Under the pieces are notes generated by a model. It was not told the origin of the DNA, did no database searches, and was given only the letters and a program-made list of their open reading frames with translations. Both the position numbers and the translations under genes were made by a program. This document shows positions 43,151 through 50,962 of a stretch of 64,000 nucleotides of DNA, piece after piece (position 1 is the stretch's first letter; the number at the start of each line of letters is the position of its first letter). The stretch comes from Leptothrix sp. (in: b-proteobacteria) (lineage in GTDB: Bacteria > Pseudomonadota > Gammaproteobacteria > Burkholderiales > Burkholderiaceae_C). The DNA is taken from NCBI GenBank assembly GCA_013822685.1, contig PNKV01000001.1, forward strand, positions 394,461 to 458,460, written 5' to 3'.

Positions 43151-44509
43151 ATGACCTCGCCCTCCCCCTCTCCCGCCACCCCGCTCAGCCTGCCTTTGTG
43201 GCAGTTGCTGGCCGGCTGCGCCGACGCCGTCACCGCCGTGAGCAACGGCCAATCCCTGACCGAAGCCCTCACCGCCTGCCGCCCTGCCGAACGCCCCGGC
43301 GTCCAGGCCCTGTCCTTCACGGTGCTGCGCCGCATCGGCCGTGCGCAGGCCCTGCGCCAGGCCCTGGTCCCCAAGAAGCCCGCGCCTTGGGTCGACAGCC
43401 TGATCATCTCCGCCCTGGCCCTGGCCTGCGGCACCGAGTACAACGAACACACCCTGGTCGATCAAACGGTAGAAGCCGCCAAGCGCAAGGCAGAACGCGC
43501 CTCCGGCTTGGTCAACGCCGTGCTGCGCCGTTTCCTGCGTGAGCGCGATGCCCTGATGGCCGAGACCGACCGTGACCTGATGGCCCGCTACAACCACCCC
43601 GAGTGGTGGATCGCCCGGCTGCGCAAGGACTGGCCCGACCATTGGGAAGCCTTGCTCAATGTCAACCAGGCCCAGCCCCCCATGACCTTGCGCGTCAATG
43701 CCCGCAAGACCACTGCCAGCGCCTACCTGCAGCGCTTGCAAGACGCCGGCATCCACGGCCACCTGCTGCCTGAAGACGCGCACGCGCCCCACGCCATCGT
43801 GCTGGAATCGGCCGTGCCGGTGAGCCGCCTGCCGGGCTTCGAGCAAGGCGACGTGTCCGTACAAGATGCCAGCGCCCAATTGGCCGCCACGCTGCTCTTG
43901 GCTCCCATTGATGGCCAGACCCTGCCCAGCGGCGCGCGTGTGCTCGACGCCTGCGCCGCCCCCGGCGGCAAGACTGCGCACCTGCTGGAGCAAGCCGACC
44001 TCAACGTCACCGCCGTGGATGCCGACCCCGAGCGCCTCAAGCGCGTCACCGACACCTTGAACCGCCTGGGCCTGCAAGCCACCACCATCGCCGCCGACGC
44101 CAGCCAGCCCGACAAGTGGTGGGACGGCGAGTTCTTCGACGCCATCTTGCTGGACGCGCCCTGCAGCGCTTCGGGCATCGTCCGCCGCCACCCCGACGTG
44201 CGCTGGCTGCGCCGCGACAGCGACATCGCCAACCTGGCCCGCACGCAGGACGCCATGCTCACCGCCTTGTGGCCCAAGCTCAAGGCGGGCGGCCGGCTGG
44301 TCTACTGCACCTGCTCCGTCTTCAAACAAGAAGGCCAGGCCCGGATCGACGCATTTTTGCAACGAACGCCCAGCGCCCGCGCCATGCCGTCGCCCGGCCA
44401 CCTGCTCCCTGTGGTCGAATATCCCGACGACCCTGCGCTGGCCAACCCGGCCCTGCTGCAGGACATGGGCGACGGCTTCTTCTACGCCCTGCTGATCAAA
44501 ACCCCCTAG
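43151..44509 (+). CDS. rsmB: 16S rRNA m5C967 methyltransferase
   Basis: The 452-residue RNA methyltransferase uses S-adenosylmethionine to methylate C967 of 16S rRNA. An N-terminal NusB-like RNA-binding domain covers about residues 20-150. The Rossmann methyltransferase domain has DACAAPGGKTAHLLE, LDAPCSASGIVRRHPDVRW and YCTCSVFKQEG, which supply the two conserved cysteines of m5C enzymes. A DUF4390 gene and ntrYX follow within a few bases each, an arrangement common in Burkholderiales. Confidence 0.93.
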   Translation: MTSPSPSPATPLSLPLWQLLAGCADAVTAVSNGQSLTEALTACRPAERPGVQALSFTVLRRIGRAQALRQALVPKKPAPWVDSLIISALALACGTEYNEHTLVDQTVEAAKRKAERASGLVNAVLRRFLRERDALMAETDRDLMARYNHPEWWIARLRKDWPDHWEALLNVNQAQPPMTLRVNARKTTASAYLQRLQDAGIHGHLLPEDAHAPHAIVLESAVPVSRLPGFEQGDVSVQDASAQLAATLLLAPIDGQTLPSGARVLDACAAPGGKTAHLLEQADLNVTAVDADPERLKRVTDTLNRLGLQATTIAADASQPDKWWDGEFFDAILLDAPCSASGIVRRHPDVRWLRRDSDIANLARTQDAMLTALWPKLKAGGRLVYCTCSVFKQEGQARIDAFLQRTPSARAMPSPGHLLPVVEYPDDPALANPALLQDMGDGFFYALLIKTP

Positions 44510-44516
44510 GTGCTCG

Positions 44517-45122
44517 ATGCCCCTGTTGCGCCGCCGAGACCTGCTGCAACGCAGTGCCTCTGCACTGCTGACCGCCGCTCTGACGATGACAGGGCTGCCC
44601 TCGCTCGCCCAAGCCCAAGCCAGCAGCGGCGGCGGCGGCCACCCAGGCATTGAACTGACAGAACTGTCGACCGCGCGTGGCGACGATGGCCTGCTGCTCA
44701 GCTACGCCGTCCGACTCGAACTCTCCAAAGACGTCGAAGAAGCGCTCTACAAAGGCGTGGCCGTGGTCTTCGTCGCCGAGGCCGAGCTGTTCAAAAGCCG
44801 CTGGTACTGGTACGACAAGCCCAAGGTCCGGATCGTCCGCCGATGGCGCCTGGCCTACCAACCACTCACGCGCCATTGGCGTTTGAGCTTTGACGGCCTC
44901 AGCCGCTCCTACAACTCCCTGAACGAAGCCCTCGGCGTCATACGCCGGGCTTCGCAATGGCGCATCTCGGACAACGTCTCCGCCGAAGACGATCATTACG
45001 TCGTCTTCAGCTTCCGCCTGGACACCGACGAGTTGCCCCGCCCCATGCAGATCGGACTGGGCGGCCAGAACGACTGGAACCTGGCCGTGCAGCGCCGCAT
45101 CACCGTCACCCAAGGACGCTGA
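44517..45122 (+). CDS. DUF4390 exported protein
   Basis: The 201-residue protein has an N-terminal signal with arginines (LLRRRDLLQRSASALLTAAL, cleavage near AQA). The body is beta-rich: FKSRWYWYDKPKVRIVRRWR, YQPLTRHWRLSF and RPMQIGLGGQNDWNL. This matches DUF4390, whose function is unknown. It lies between rsmB and ntrY with 7-base spacers on each side, suggesting co-transcription. The link to NtrY signalling is positional only. Confidence 0.85.
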   Translation: MPLLRRRDLLQRSASALLTAALTMTGLPSLAQAQASSGGGGHPGIELTELSTARGDDGLLLSYAVRLELSKDVEEALYKGVAVVFVAEAELFKSRWYWYDKPKVRIVRRWRLAYQPLTRHWRLSFDGLSRSYNSLNEALGVIRRASQWRISDNVSAEDDHYVVFSFRLDTDELPRPMQIGLGGQNDWNLAVQRRITVTQGR

Positions 45123-45129
45123 CACCATC

Positions 45130-47475
45130 ATGAGTTCGATCAAAGCCAACCGATGGGCGTGGGTCGTCTCCGCCTTGGCCATGATCGGCGTCGGCCTGGT
45201 CCTGGCCTTCATGCTCGTGTTCGCCACGCAAAACGGCGAACGCTACGAACGGCACTTCGAATGGCTGTTCATCGCCAACATCGCGATCGCCTCCCTGTTG
45301 GTGCTGGTGATCCTGCTGGCCTTGCTCCGCTTGGCGGTGCGGCTGCGGCGGCGCAAGTTCGGCAGCCTGCTCTTGCTGAAGCTGGCGGGCATCTTCGGCG
45401 TGGTGGGCGTGCTTCCCGGCCTGCTGATCTACACCGTGTCCTACCAGTTCGTCTCGCGCAGCATCGAGACGTGGTTCGATGTGCGCGTGGAAAGCGCGCT
45501 GGAAGCCGGCCTCAACCTGGGCCGCAACACCATCGACACCCTGGGCCTGGACCTCGGCAACAAAACGCGCCTGGCGGCCGAACGCCTCAGCTCGTCACCC
45601 ACCAGCACCAGCACCACCGAGACCGCGCCTCCACCCGGCGTGCTGGATCTGGAGCGCGTGCGCGAACAACTGGGCGCGCAATCCGTGGCCCTGATCAGCG
45701 AGACCGGCCAATTGCAGATCGGCGCCGGCAGCGAAACCTTGCCCCTGATGTCGGCCGAACGAGTGCCCTTGAGCATGCGGCAAGACGCCCGCAACAAAGG
45801 CGTGGTCAGCATCATCGAAGGCCTGGAAGAAAAAGGCGACACAGGCAACTCCCCGCCCACCAACAGCGTGAACAACGAGGCCCGCATCGTGGCGCTGGCC
45901 TGGATGCCCGACCGCAGCTTCAGCCTGCAAAGCAAAGGCCATTACCTGCTCGTCACGCAAAAACTGCGCGCCGATCTGGTCAAGAACGCCCTGGATGTGC
46001 AGAACGCTTACCGCGAATACCAGCAGCGATCACTGGGCCGCGAAGGGCTGCGGCGCATGTACATCGGTACCCTGACGCTGGCCCTCATCCTGGCCGTGTT
46101 TGGCGCCTTCTTGCTCGCGGCGATCCTGGGCCAACAGCTGGCGCACCCGCTGTTGCTGCTGGCCGAAGGCGTGGACAAGGTGGCCAAGGGTGACCTCAGC
46201 CCCAAAGCCATCTTCGCCAGCCACGATGAGCTCGGTGGCCTGACGCGCTCCTTTGCCGCCATGACCCAGCAGCTGTCCGATGCCCGCATCCTGGCCCAGC
46301 GCAGCGTGGCCGAGCTCGACAGCGCCCGTGGCCACTTGCAAACCATCCTGGACAACCTCACTGCCGGCGTCATCGTGTTCGATGAGCACGGCCACATCGA
46401 CACCGTGAACCCCGGCGCCACGCGCATCCTGCGCTTGCCCTTGTCGGCCTACCGCGGCAGGCCGCTGTCTGACGTGCCCGGGCTGGAGACCTTCGCGGCC
46501 AGCTTGAACGAACGCTTCGAGTTGTACGCCAGCGACCCGACCCCGGGAGAACGTCAGCAATGGCAAGAATCGTATGAATTGCAACTGAACCCGCAGCAGG
46601 AACCACAGACCCTGCTGGTGCGCGGCGCCGATCTGCCGCCCGATGCCAACCTCATCGTGTTCGACGACATCACTGAGGTTGTCTCGGCCCAGCGCGCCGA
46701 AGCCTGGGCCGAAGTCGCGCGGCGCGTGGCCCACGAAATCAAGAATCCGCTCACACCCATCCAGCTCTCAGCCGAGCGCATCCAGCTCAAGCTGGAAGAC
46801 AAGCTCGACGAGGCGGGACGCTCGCTGCTCAACCGCTCGGTCAACACCATCGTCACGCAGGTGCAGGCGCTCAAGACGCTGATCAACGAGTTCCGCGACT
46901 ACGCCCGCCTGCCCACCGCCAAGCTCGTGCCTCTGGACTTGAATGCCCTGATCACCGATGTGCTGGCGCTGTACGGACACGCCATCGACAAAGGCCTGCT
47001 GGTCACTGAGCTGGCCCCCGAATTGCCCACCATCCTGGGCGACGCGACCTTGCTCAGGCAAGTGGTGCACAACCTCGTGCAGAACGCCTTGGACGTCGTC
47101 AACGAGCACCCGCCCCCTGATCAACCGGCCCAAGTCATTGTGCGCACCGATGTGCCACGCCACCCCGATGGCAGCGTTCGCGCAGTGAGGCTGGCAGTGC
47201 GCGACAATGGGCCTGGCTTTTCAGACAAAATACTCAAGCGGGCTTTCGAGCCCTACGTCACCACCAAAGCAAAAGGAACAGGCCTCGGCTTGGCCGTCGT
47301 CAAGAAAATCGCCGATGAACACCATGCCCTGGTGCGCATCCGAAACCTTGAAAACCCCCTCACAATGACCACACCCCCAGGCAAGTCCCCGGAAGAAGTC
47401 GTTTGGAGCGGGGCGCAAGTTTCGTTATCATTTTCAAAGCTGTCATCCACATTACCTCTGGCTGGTACACACTAG
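45130..47475 (+). CDS. ntrY: NtrY-type sensor histidine kinase
   Basis: The 781-residue membrane kinase has several N-terminal helices (residues about 10-110) and a periplasmic region. A helix before a HAMP domain (LLAEGVDKVAKGDLSPKAIF) and a PAS domain follow. The HisKA motif ARRVAHEIKNPLTPIQLSAERI contains His535, and an HATPase domain follows (VHNLVQNALDVV, VRDNGPGFSDK, KGTGLGLAVVKKI). This order is that of NtrY, which acts with NtrX in nitrogen, redox or envelope signalling. ntrX begins 31 bases later. Confidence 0.9.
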   Translation: MSSIKANRWAWVVSALAMIGVGLVLAFMLVFATQNGERYERHFEWLFIANIAIASLLVLVILLALLRLAVRLRRRKFGSLLLLKLAGIFGVVGVLPGLLIYTVSYQFVSRSIETWFDVRVESALEAGLNLGRNTIDTLGLDLGNKTRLAAERLSSSPTSTSTTETAPPPGVLDLERVREQLGAQSVALISETGQLQIGAGSETLPLMSAERVPLSMRQDARNKGVVSIIEGLEEKGDTGNSPPTNSVNNEARIVALAWMPDRSFSLQSKGHYLLVTQKLRADLVKNALDVQNAYREYQQRSLGREGLRRMYIGTLTLALILAVFGAFLLAAILGQQLAHPLLLLAEGVDKVAKGDLSPKAIFASHDELGGLTRSFAAMTQQLSDARILAQRSVAELDSARGHLQTILDNLTAGVIVFDEHGHIDTVNPGATRILRLPLSAYRGRPLSDVPGLETFAASLNERFELYASDPTPGERQQWQESYELQLNPQQEPQTLLVRGADLPPDANLIVFDDITEVVSAQRAEAWAEVARRVAHEIKNPLTPIQLSAERIQLKLEDKLDEAGRSLLNRSVNTIVTQVQALKTLINEFRDYARLPTAKLVPLDLNALITDVLALYGHAIDKGLLVTELAPELPTILGDATLLRQVVHNLVQNALDVVNEHPPPDQPAQVIVRTDVPRHPDGSVRAVRLAVRDNGPGFSDKILKRAFEPYVTTKAKGTGLGLAVVKKIADEHHALVRIRNLENPLTMTTPPGKSPEEVVWSGAQVSLSFSKLSSTLPLAGTH

Positions 47476-47506
47476 TCGTGTTCCGACTACCGAGGACATT
47501 AAATTC

Positions 47507-48268
47507 ATGGCCACCATTCTTGTAGTTGACGACGAACTGGGCATCCGCGCCCTGCTCTCAGAAATCCTCACCGACGAAGGTCATTCCGTCGAAGTCGCTG
47601 AAAACGCGGCACAAGCCCGCACCATGCGAGAGTCCTGCAAGCCAGACCTGGTCTTGCTCGACATCTGGATGCCCGATGTCGACGGCGTCACACTGCTCAA
47701 GGAATGGTCTGCCAACGGCCAGCTCACGATGCCTGTGATCATGATGTCCGGCCACGGCACCATCGACACCGCGGTCGAGGCCACCAAGTTCGGCGCCCAG
47801 GCCTTCCTTGAAAAACCAGTGACCATGCAGAAGCTGCTGCGCGCCGTTGAGCAAGGCCTCACCAAGCCAGCACCACGCGCCACCGCCGCTTCAGCCCCCG
47901 TGCACCTGGCCACCGTCACGCCCATCACCGCCGCGCCGTCGTACAGCAGCATGATGCCCAGCCTGGCCGCCGTGCGCATCGAAACCCACCACCCGGTTGA
48001 CAACAGTCACCACCATGCGCCGGCCAGCCACGGCTTTGCCGCGCACCAACAAGCTTTGTCGCACGAGCAAAGCTTCGAGCTGGACCGCCCATTGCGCGAA
48101 GCCCGCGATGATTTTGAGCGCGCCTACTTCGAGTTCCACCTGGCCCGCGAAGGCGGCAGCATGACCCGCGTGGCTGAGAAAACCGGCCTGGAGCGCACCC
48201 ACCTGTACCGCAAGCTCAAGCAATTGGGCGTTGACTTGAGCCGCAACAAAAAAGCGGCTGCAAACTGA
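47507..48268 (+). CDS. ntrX: NtrX-like response regulator lacking the AAA+ domain
   Basis: The 253-residue regulator has a receiver domain (VVDDE, phosphoacceptor Asp52 in LLDIWMPDVDG, Lys in FLEKPV). A low-complexity linker with His and Ala follows, and then a C-terminal Fis-type helix-turn-helix (FEFHLAREGGSMTRVAEKTGLERTHLYRKLKQLG). Full-length NtrX of about 450 residues has a sigma-54-activating AAA+ domain between these parts; here it is absent, as in other Burkholderiales. It therefore should not activate sigma-54 promoters directly. tRNA-Phe follows 33 bases after its stop. Confidence 0.88.
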   Translation: MATILVVDDELGIRALLSEILTDEGHSVEVAENAAQARTMRESCKPDLVLLDIWMPDVDGVTLLKEWSANGQLTMPVIMMSGHGTIDTAVEATKFGAQAFLEKPVTMQKLLRAVEQGLTKPAPRATAASAPVHLATVTPITAAPSYSSMMPSLAAVRIETHHPVDNSHHHAPASHGFAAHQQALSHEQSFELDRPLREARDDFERAYFEFHLAREGGSMTRVAEKTGLERTHLYRKLKQLGVDLSRNKKAAAN

Positions 48269-48301
48269 TGTATAGTAGCGGTCTTCGCTGATGAAGCGAG
48301 A

Positions 48302-48377
48302 GGCCAAGTAGCTCAGTCGGTAGAGCAGCGGATTGAAAATCCGCGTGTCGGTGGTTCGATTCCGCCCTTGGCCACCA
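48302..48377 (+). tRNA. tRNA-Phe (GAA)
   Basis: The 76-base gene starts GGCCAAG, contains the D-loop TAGCTCAGTCGGTAGAGCA and the anticodon GAA at 48335-48337 within TTGAAAA. It ends with GGTTCGATTCC and CTTGGCC plus an encoded CCA. A -10-like TATAGT lies at 48271-48276. A terminator hairpin follows. Its 3' half is the likely attachment site of the relic element downstream. Confidence 0.98.
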
Positions 48378-48383
48378 GTATTC
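48341..48383 (+). repeat. Left attachment-site copy (tRNA-Phe 3' end)
   Basis: This 43-base stretch from the anticodon stem through CCAGTATTC aligns without gaps to 49762-49804, with 34 of 43 identities, including GATTCCGC and the ATTC end. Confidence 0.65.
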
Positions 48384-48385
48384 AT

Positions 48386-48420
48386 GGGCCCCGCAAGCTG
48401 TTCTAGCTCGCGGGGCCCTT
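48386..48420 (+). terminator. Terminator after tRNA-Phe
   Basis: The stem GGGCCCCGC (48386-48394) and GCGGGGCCC (48410-48418) has an inner AGCT/AGCT pairing, and TTCTACATTT follows. Confidence 0.8.
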
Positions 48421-48514
48421 CTACATTTCAGGCCTCCGTTCTACAAAACAGCCGGCCATGAAAAAGGCGCCCCACCGTTGCCAGAGGGGCGCCCATGCCG
48501 TGTCGCGATGGCCT

Positions 48515-48916
48515 TTACCCGGCCCTGACCTCGCCCAACAAATCGGGGTGACGGTCAAGCACCTTGAGCAGCTTCACCAGGGCCAAGGCTGGCTTGGTTT
48601 TGCCGTTCTCGTAGCGAGAAAACGCATTGACGCCGCCCCCAAAGATCTCAGCGGCTTCGCGCTGATCAAGTGCCAGCTTCTTGCGCACTTGGGCAATGAA
48701 GCCAGGGTCAACAATCGCCGCATTCACCTGCTTGTTGAAGTCCAGCATTGCCGCGCTGGTGCGCGTTGATTCCGCCACGTCAAGCACCACCTCGCCACAA
48801 GCCGGGCAATAGTCGCCGCTCACGGCCGGGATGGTGGTCGATTCACCTTTGTAGGTGTAAGGCATGTCACGGGTGTCACGCACCAGTTTTGCCGCCGCAC
48901 AAGTTGGGCACTTCAT
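48515..48916 (-). CDS. mqsA: MqsA antitoxin
   Basis: The 133-residue antitoxin keeps the architecture of E. coli MqsA. Zinc ligands are Cys3, Cys6, Cys37 and Cys40 (KCPTC and YCPACG), at the same positions as in E. coli. A C-terminal HTH_XRE domain (REAAEIFGGGVNAFSRYENG) binds the operator. The ATG at 48916 has AGGAG eight bases upstream, inside the last codons of mqsR; a GTG two codons earlier is the alternative. The gene order toxin-then-antitoxin is that of mqsRA. Unlike mqsR, its frame is intact, so the antitoxin can still repress the operon and possibly other sites. Confidence 0.92.
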   Translation of the reverse strand: MKCPTCAAAKLVRDTRDMPYTYKGESTTIPAVSGDYCPACGEVVLDVAESTRTSAAMLDFNKQVNAAIVDPGFIAQVRKKLALDQREAAEIFGGGVNAFSRYENGKTKPALALVKLLKVLDRHPDLLGEVRAG

Positions 48917-48918
48917 GT

Positions 48919-49215
48919 TCACAACTCCTTGAAGGACACGATCAACACGTCATCAATGACCGTGAGTTTCAGATAGACCTCACCGACTGGCGTGCTTGGC
49001 CTGTACACGTCTTGCCAAACACGGTAGTCAGCGTGCTTGGTCATGCTCTTGTAGAAATCTGCTGGGGTCATAGCCTGGATCACACCGATGATTCAACCGA
49101 AGTCCAAACCCAAAGCCGCACCACCTGCCAGTGCTGACATGGTGGAGCGGACCTTGCCCGCTTCGATCAATGCTTTGACCAGTGACAGCTTGCAATAAGG
49201 CGAGCCTTTTTCCAT
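48919..49215 (-). pseudogene. mqsR: MqsR toxin with in-frame stop at codon 41
   Basis: The minus-strand frame from ATG 49215 to TGA 48919 is 98 codons, exactly the length of E. coli MqsR, with one internal TGA at 49095-49093 (codon 41, where E. coli has Gly). Upstream it reads MEKGSPYCKLSLVKALIEAG and ends ALGLDFG. Downstream, in the same frame, it reads FYKSMT, VWQDVYRP, VGEVYLKLTVIDD and VLIVSFKEL. The catalytic positions Lys56, Gln68, Tyr81 and Lys96 of the RNase toxin are all retained after the stop. A GGA-to-TGA change explains it. The toxin is predicted truncated and inactive unless the stop is a sequencing error or is read through. Confidence 0.88.
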
Positions 49216-49222
49216 GTTGGAT

Positions 49223-49240
49223 TTAACCTAGTTGGTTTAA
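49223..49240. promoter_or_regulatory. Candidate MqsA operator upstream of mqsR
   Basis: TTAACCTAGTTGGTTTAA is an imperfect palindrome. It contains AACCT-N3-TGGTT, one mismatch from the MqsA operator AACCT-N3-AGGTT, and begins 8 bases upstream of the mqsR start codon. Confidence 0.6.
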
Positions 49241-49316
49241 TTTGGCAATTGGTTAATGGCCACTTGGTCAGAATTTGAAGTTCAGCGGCAGGCTTCAGCG
49301 CAATGGTTTGACCCGC

Positions 49317-49613
49317 TCACCGGTTCGGCGCTTCACTCACGTAGTGCTCAGTCATTTCCCGCCGCTTGTGGCCCAACAGCACCCCGGCATGAGCCAGGTC
49401 GCCCTTTGTCGGTAGCGGTCTTGGCCCGGATGTCCCGGACTGGAACGACACGCCCGCCGCCCTGTGAGCCTTGTCAAAGCTTGAACGCAGGGCATCGATG
49501 CGCAGAGGCTTGCCGTCATCGTCTTCGATCAGAAACGCACTAATGCGCTCCCGTGGTCGGGCGCTCATCCGGTCGCTCAACGCATTTAATCGCCGGTCAC
49601 GCGCGCGTTCCAT
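49317..49613 (-). pseudogene. Tyrosine recombinase (integrase) C-terminal remnant
   Basis: The minus strand encodes about 98 residues of a phage-type integrase end: GKPLRIDALRSSFDKAHRAAGVSF, then KGDLAHAGVLLGHKRREMTEHYV with the active-site His and probable nucleophile Tyr. Between these blocks the frame is shifted. Read in another frame, the stretch gives VRDIRAKTATDKG, the family block with the catalytic Arg. A one-base loss near 49438-49441 and a one-base gain in the CCC at 49402-49404 account for it. The N-terminal arm, core-binding domain and first catalytic Arg are gone, so the gene is inactive. Confidence 0.8.
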
Positions 49614-49761
49614 CTGCTATGTCATCGGTTATGTCAGTCTCAATAGCTTTCTGTTTCGTAGAGACGAACAAGCTGCAGTTAGTTACGAACTGGTTTGGTA
49701 TCATTCAGCCAGATTTATCCCAAAAATTTCTTTCGATTGAATTGAAAGCTACGGATAGGCT

Positions 49762-49804
49762 GCGCGTGCCGGTGTTTTGATTCCGCTCTTGACCATCAAA
49801 ATTC
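49762..49804 (+). repeat. Degenerate right attachment-site copy of tRNA-Phe 3' end
   Basis: The segment matches the tRNA-Phe 3' end at 34 of 43 positions without gaps, with mostly transition differences. A terminator hairpin follows, as it does after the intact tRNA, which suggests an old attR. It no longer forms a tRNA. About 150 bases before it (49614-49761) I see only A/T-richer sequence without a gene. Confidence 0.6.
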
Positions 49805-49807
49805 GAA

Positions 49808-49842
49808 AGCTCCGCCAGCACCCAGCTGACGGGGCTTTTTTT
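49808..49842 (+). terminator. Terminator-like hairpin before the glycan cluster
   Basis: The arms GCTCCGCCAGC (49809-49819) and GCTGACGGGGC (49825-49835) pair with one mismatch and one G-U, followed by seven T residues. It would isolate the glycosyltransferase genes from upstream transcription, so their promoter must lie in the next few bases or inside the first gene. Confidence 0.75.
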
Positions 49843-49873
49843 CAGAAAGTCGCCTTTGATAAATCATCGCTCT

Positions 49874-50962
49874 GTGCGCGTGCTGCACTTCGTGACCGGT
49901 GGATTTTCAGGTGCCACGCAAGTGGCCATCGACTTGGTCAAAGCGGCCATGCCGGGCCCGGATGTTCAGCCATTGTTGGTGCTGCGGCGAAAGCGTCAGA
50001 CGCCCTCATCACGGATCAACGAACTGAGGGCGCAAGGCATTCCTGTCGAAACGGTCACCGGCCTTGCCCACGCCTTGACCATTTGGCAACTGAAGCGCAT
50101 CTGCGACAGATTCAAGCCCGATGTCCTCGTGGCTCACGGTTTCAGCGAGCACTTAATGGGACGTTATGCCGGCTTGCTGGCACAGGTTCCCGCACTGGTC
50201 CACATTGAACACAATTCGCGAGAACGGTACACTCGCTGGCGGTTGGCCCAGGCAAGGTGGCTGGCGAAACGCACCGCCCAGATCGTGGGGGTCTCAGAAG
50301 GGGTCAAGACTCGGCTGCTCGAGCTGGGTTTTCCTGCCAGCAAGGTGATCGGCATTCCCAACGGGATTGACCTTGGCCGGTTTCAGCAAAGCGGTGAGCA
50401 GGCCTACGGGCAGCGCGCGGCAAACATCGTCATGTGCGCACGCTTTTCGGCGCAGAAGGACCACGCGACGGCAATCCGCGCCCTTGCATTACTCAAGGAC
50501 GCTGGCCACACGCCCAAGCTGGTGTTCGCTGGCGGGGGCAAACACCGCTACCTTAACAAGACCCGCCAATTGGCGCAAACCTTGGGCGTCGCGGAACAGG
50601 TCGTGTTTATGGGTCTGTGCAGCGATGTGCCCGCCCTGCTCATGCGCAACCAGATCTTCTTGCTGAGCACCCGCTACGAGGGCATGCCTTTGGCCCTGAT
50701 CGAAGGCATGGCGGCAGGCTGCGCTGTCATTGCGAGCGATGTGATCGGCGTCAAGGAAGTGATCGACCACAATCGCACCGGGCTGTTGGTGAAAGAGCAA
50801 GACCCGGCAGACCTGGCTCAGGCCCTGCTGCAGGTGCTCATGCATCCTGAGCTAGGATGCGCGCTGGGCCAGGCAGCCCGCGAAGCCGCCGTGTCCAGGC
50901 ATGGTGTCGAGCTCATGCGGCAGCGCTACGAACAGTTGTTTACCTCCCTAGTCAAGACATGA
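49874..50962 (+). CDS. GT4-family glycosyltransferase
   Basis: The roughly 362-residue GT-B fold enzyme has an N-terminal VLHFVTGGFSGATQVAIDL, a central VSEGVKTRLLELGFPASKVIGIPNG spanning the domain junction, and the donor-binding EX7E-type region STRYEGMPLALIEGMAAG. It is predicted to add a sugar from a nucleotide donor to a lipid-linked glycan at the cytoplasmic face. The start is unclear: GTG at 49874 or TTG at 49856, neither with a good ribosome binding site. It is the first gene of the cluster and overlaps the next by ATGA. Confidence 0.85.
   Translation: MRVLHFVTGGFSGATQVAIDLVKAAMPGPDVQPLLVLRRKRQTPSSRINELRAQGIPVETVTGLAHALTIWQLKRICDRFKPDVLVAHGFSEHLMGRYAGLLAQVPALVHIEHNSRERYTRWRLAQARWLAKRTAQIVGVSEGVKTRLLELGFPASKVIGIPNGIDLGRFQQSGEQAYGQRAANIVMCARFSAQKDHATAIRALALLKDAGHTPKLVFAGGGKHRYLNKTRQLAQTLGVAEQVVFMGLCSDVPALLMRNQIFLLSTRYEGMPLALIEGMAAGCAVIASDVIGVKEVIDHNRTGLLVKEQDPADLAQALLQVLMHPELGCALGQAAREAAVSRHGVELMRQRYEQLFTSLVKT

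Larger units (their letters stand above)
48302..49804. mobile_element. Decayed integrative element at tRNA-Phe
   Basis: The region is bounded by the tRNA-Phe 3' end and a degenerate repeat of it at 49762-49804. It contains mqsRA and a frameshifted recombinase fragment, all on the minus strand, in about 1.4 kb of partly A/T-richer sequence. It lies between chromosomal ntrX and a glycan cluster. The size and missing recombinase N-terminus mean it cannot move by itself. Confidence 0.65.

Noticed and set aside
42374..44650. 758-codon minus-strand frame spanning three plus-strand genes
   Set aside because: It crosses the acyltransferase, rsmB and DUF4390 genes, has low-complexity Gly/Gln/His composition and no ribosome binding site or motif.
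48231..48276. Full sigma-70 promoter for tRNA-Phe
   Set aside because: The -10-like TATAGT is good, but the only TTGACT lies 34 bases upstream, far from the 17-base optimum. Only the -10 is mentioned.
49093..49095. Selenocysteine or programmed recoding at the mqsR TGA
   Set aside because: The position is a Gly in E. coli MqsR, no Cys/Sec homologue is expected there, and no convincing SECIS-like hairpin follows. A GGA-to-TGA mutation is simpler.
48302..49804. Complete prophage or active genomic island
   Set aside because: Only about 1.4 kb separates the repeats, the recombinase lacks its N-terminal two thirds and is frameshifted, and no structural or replication genes are present.
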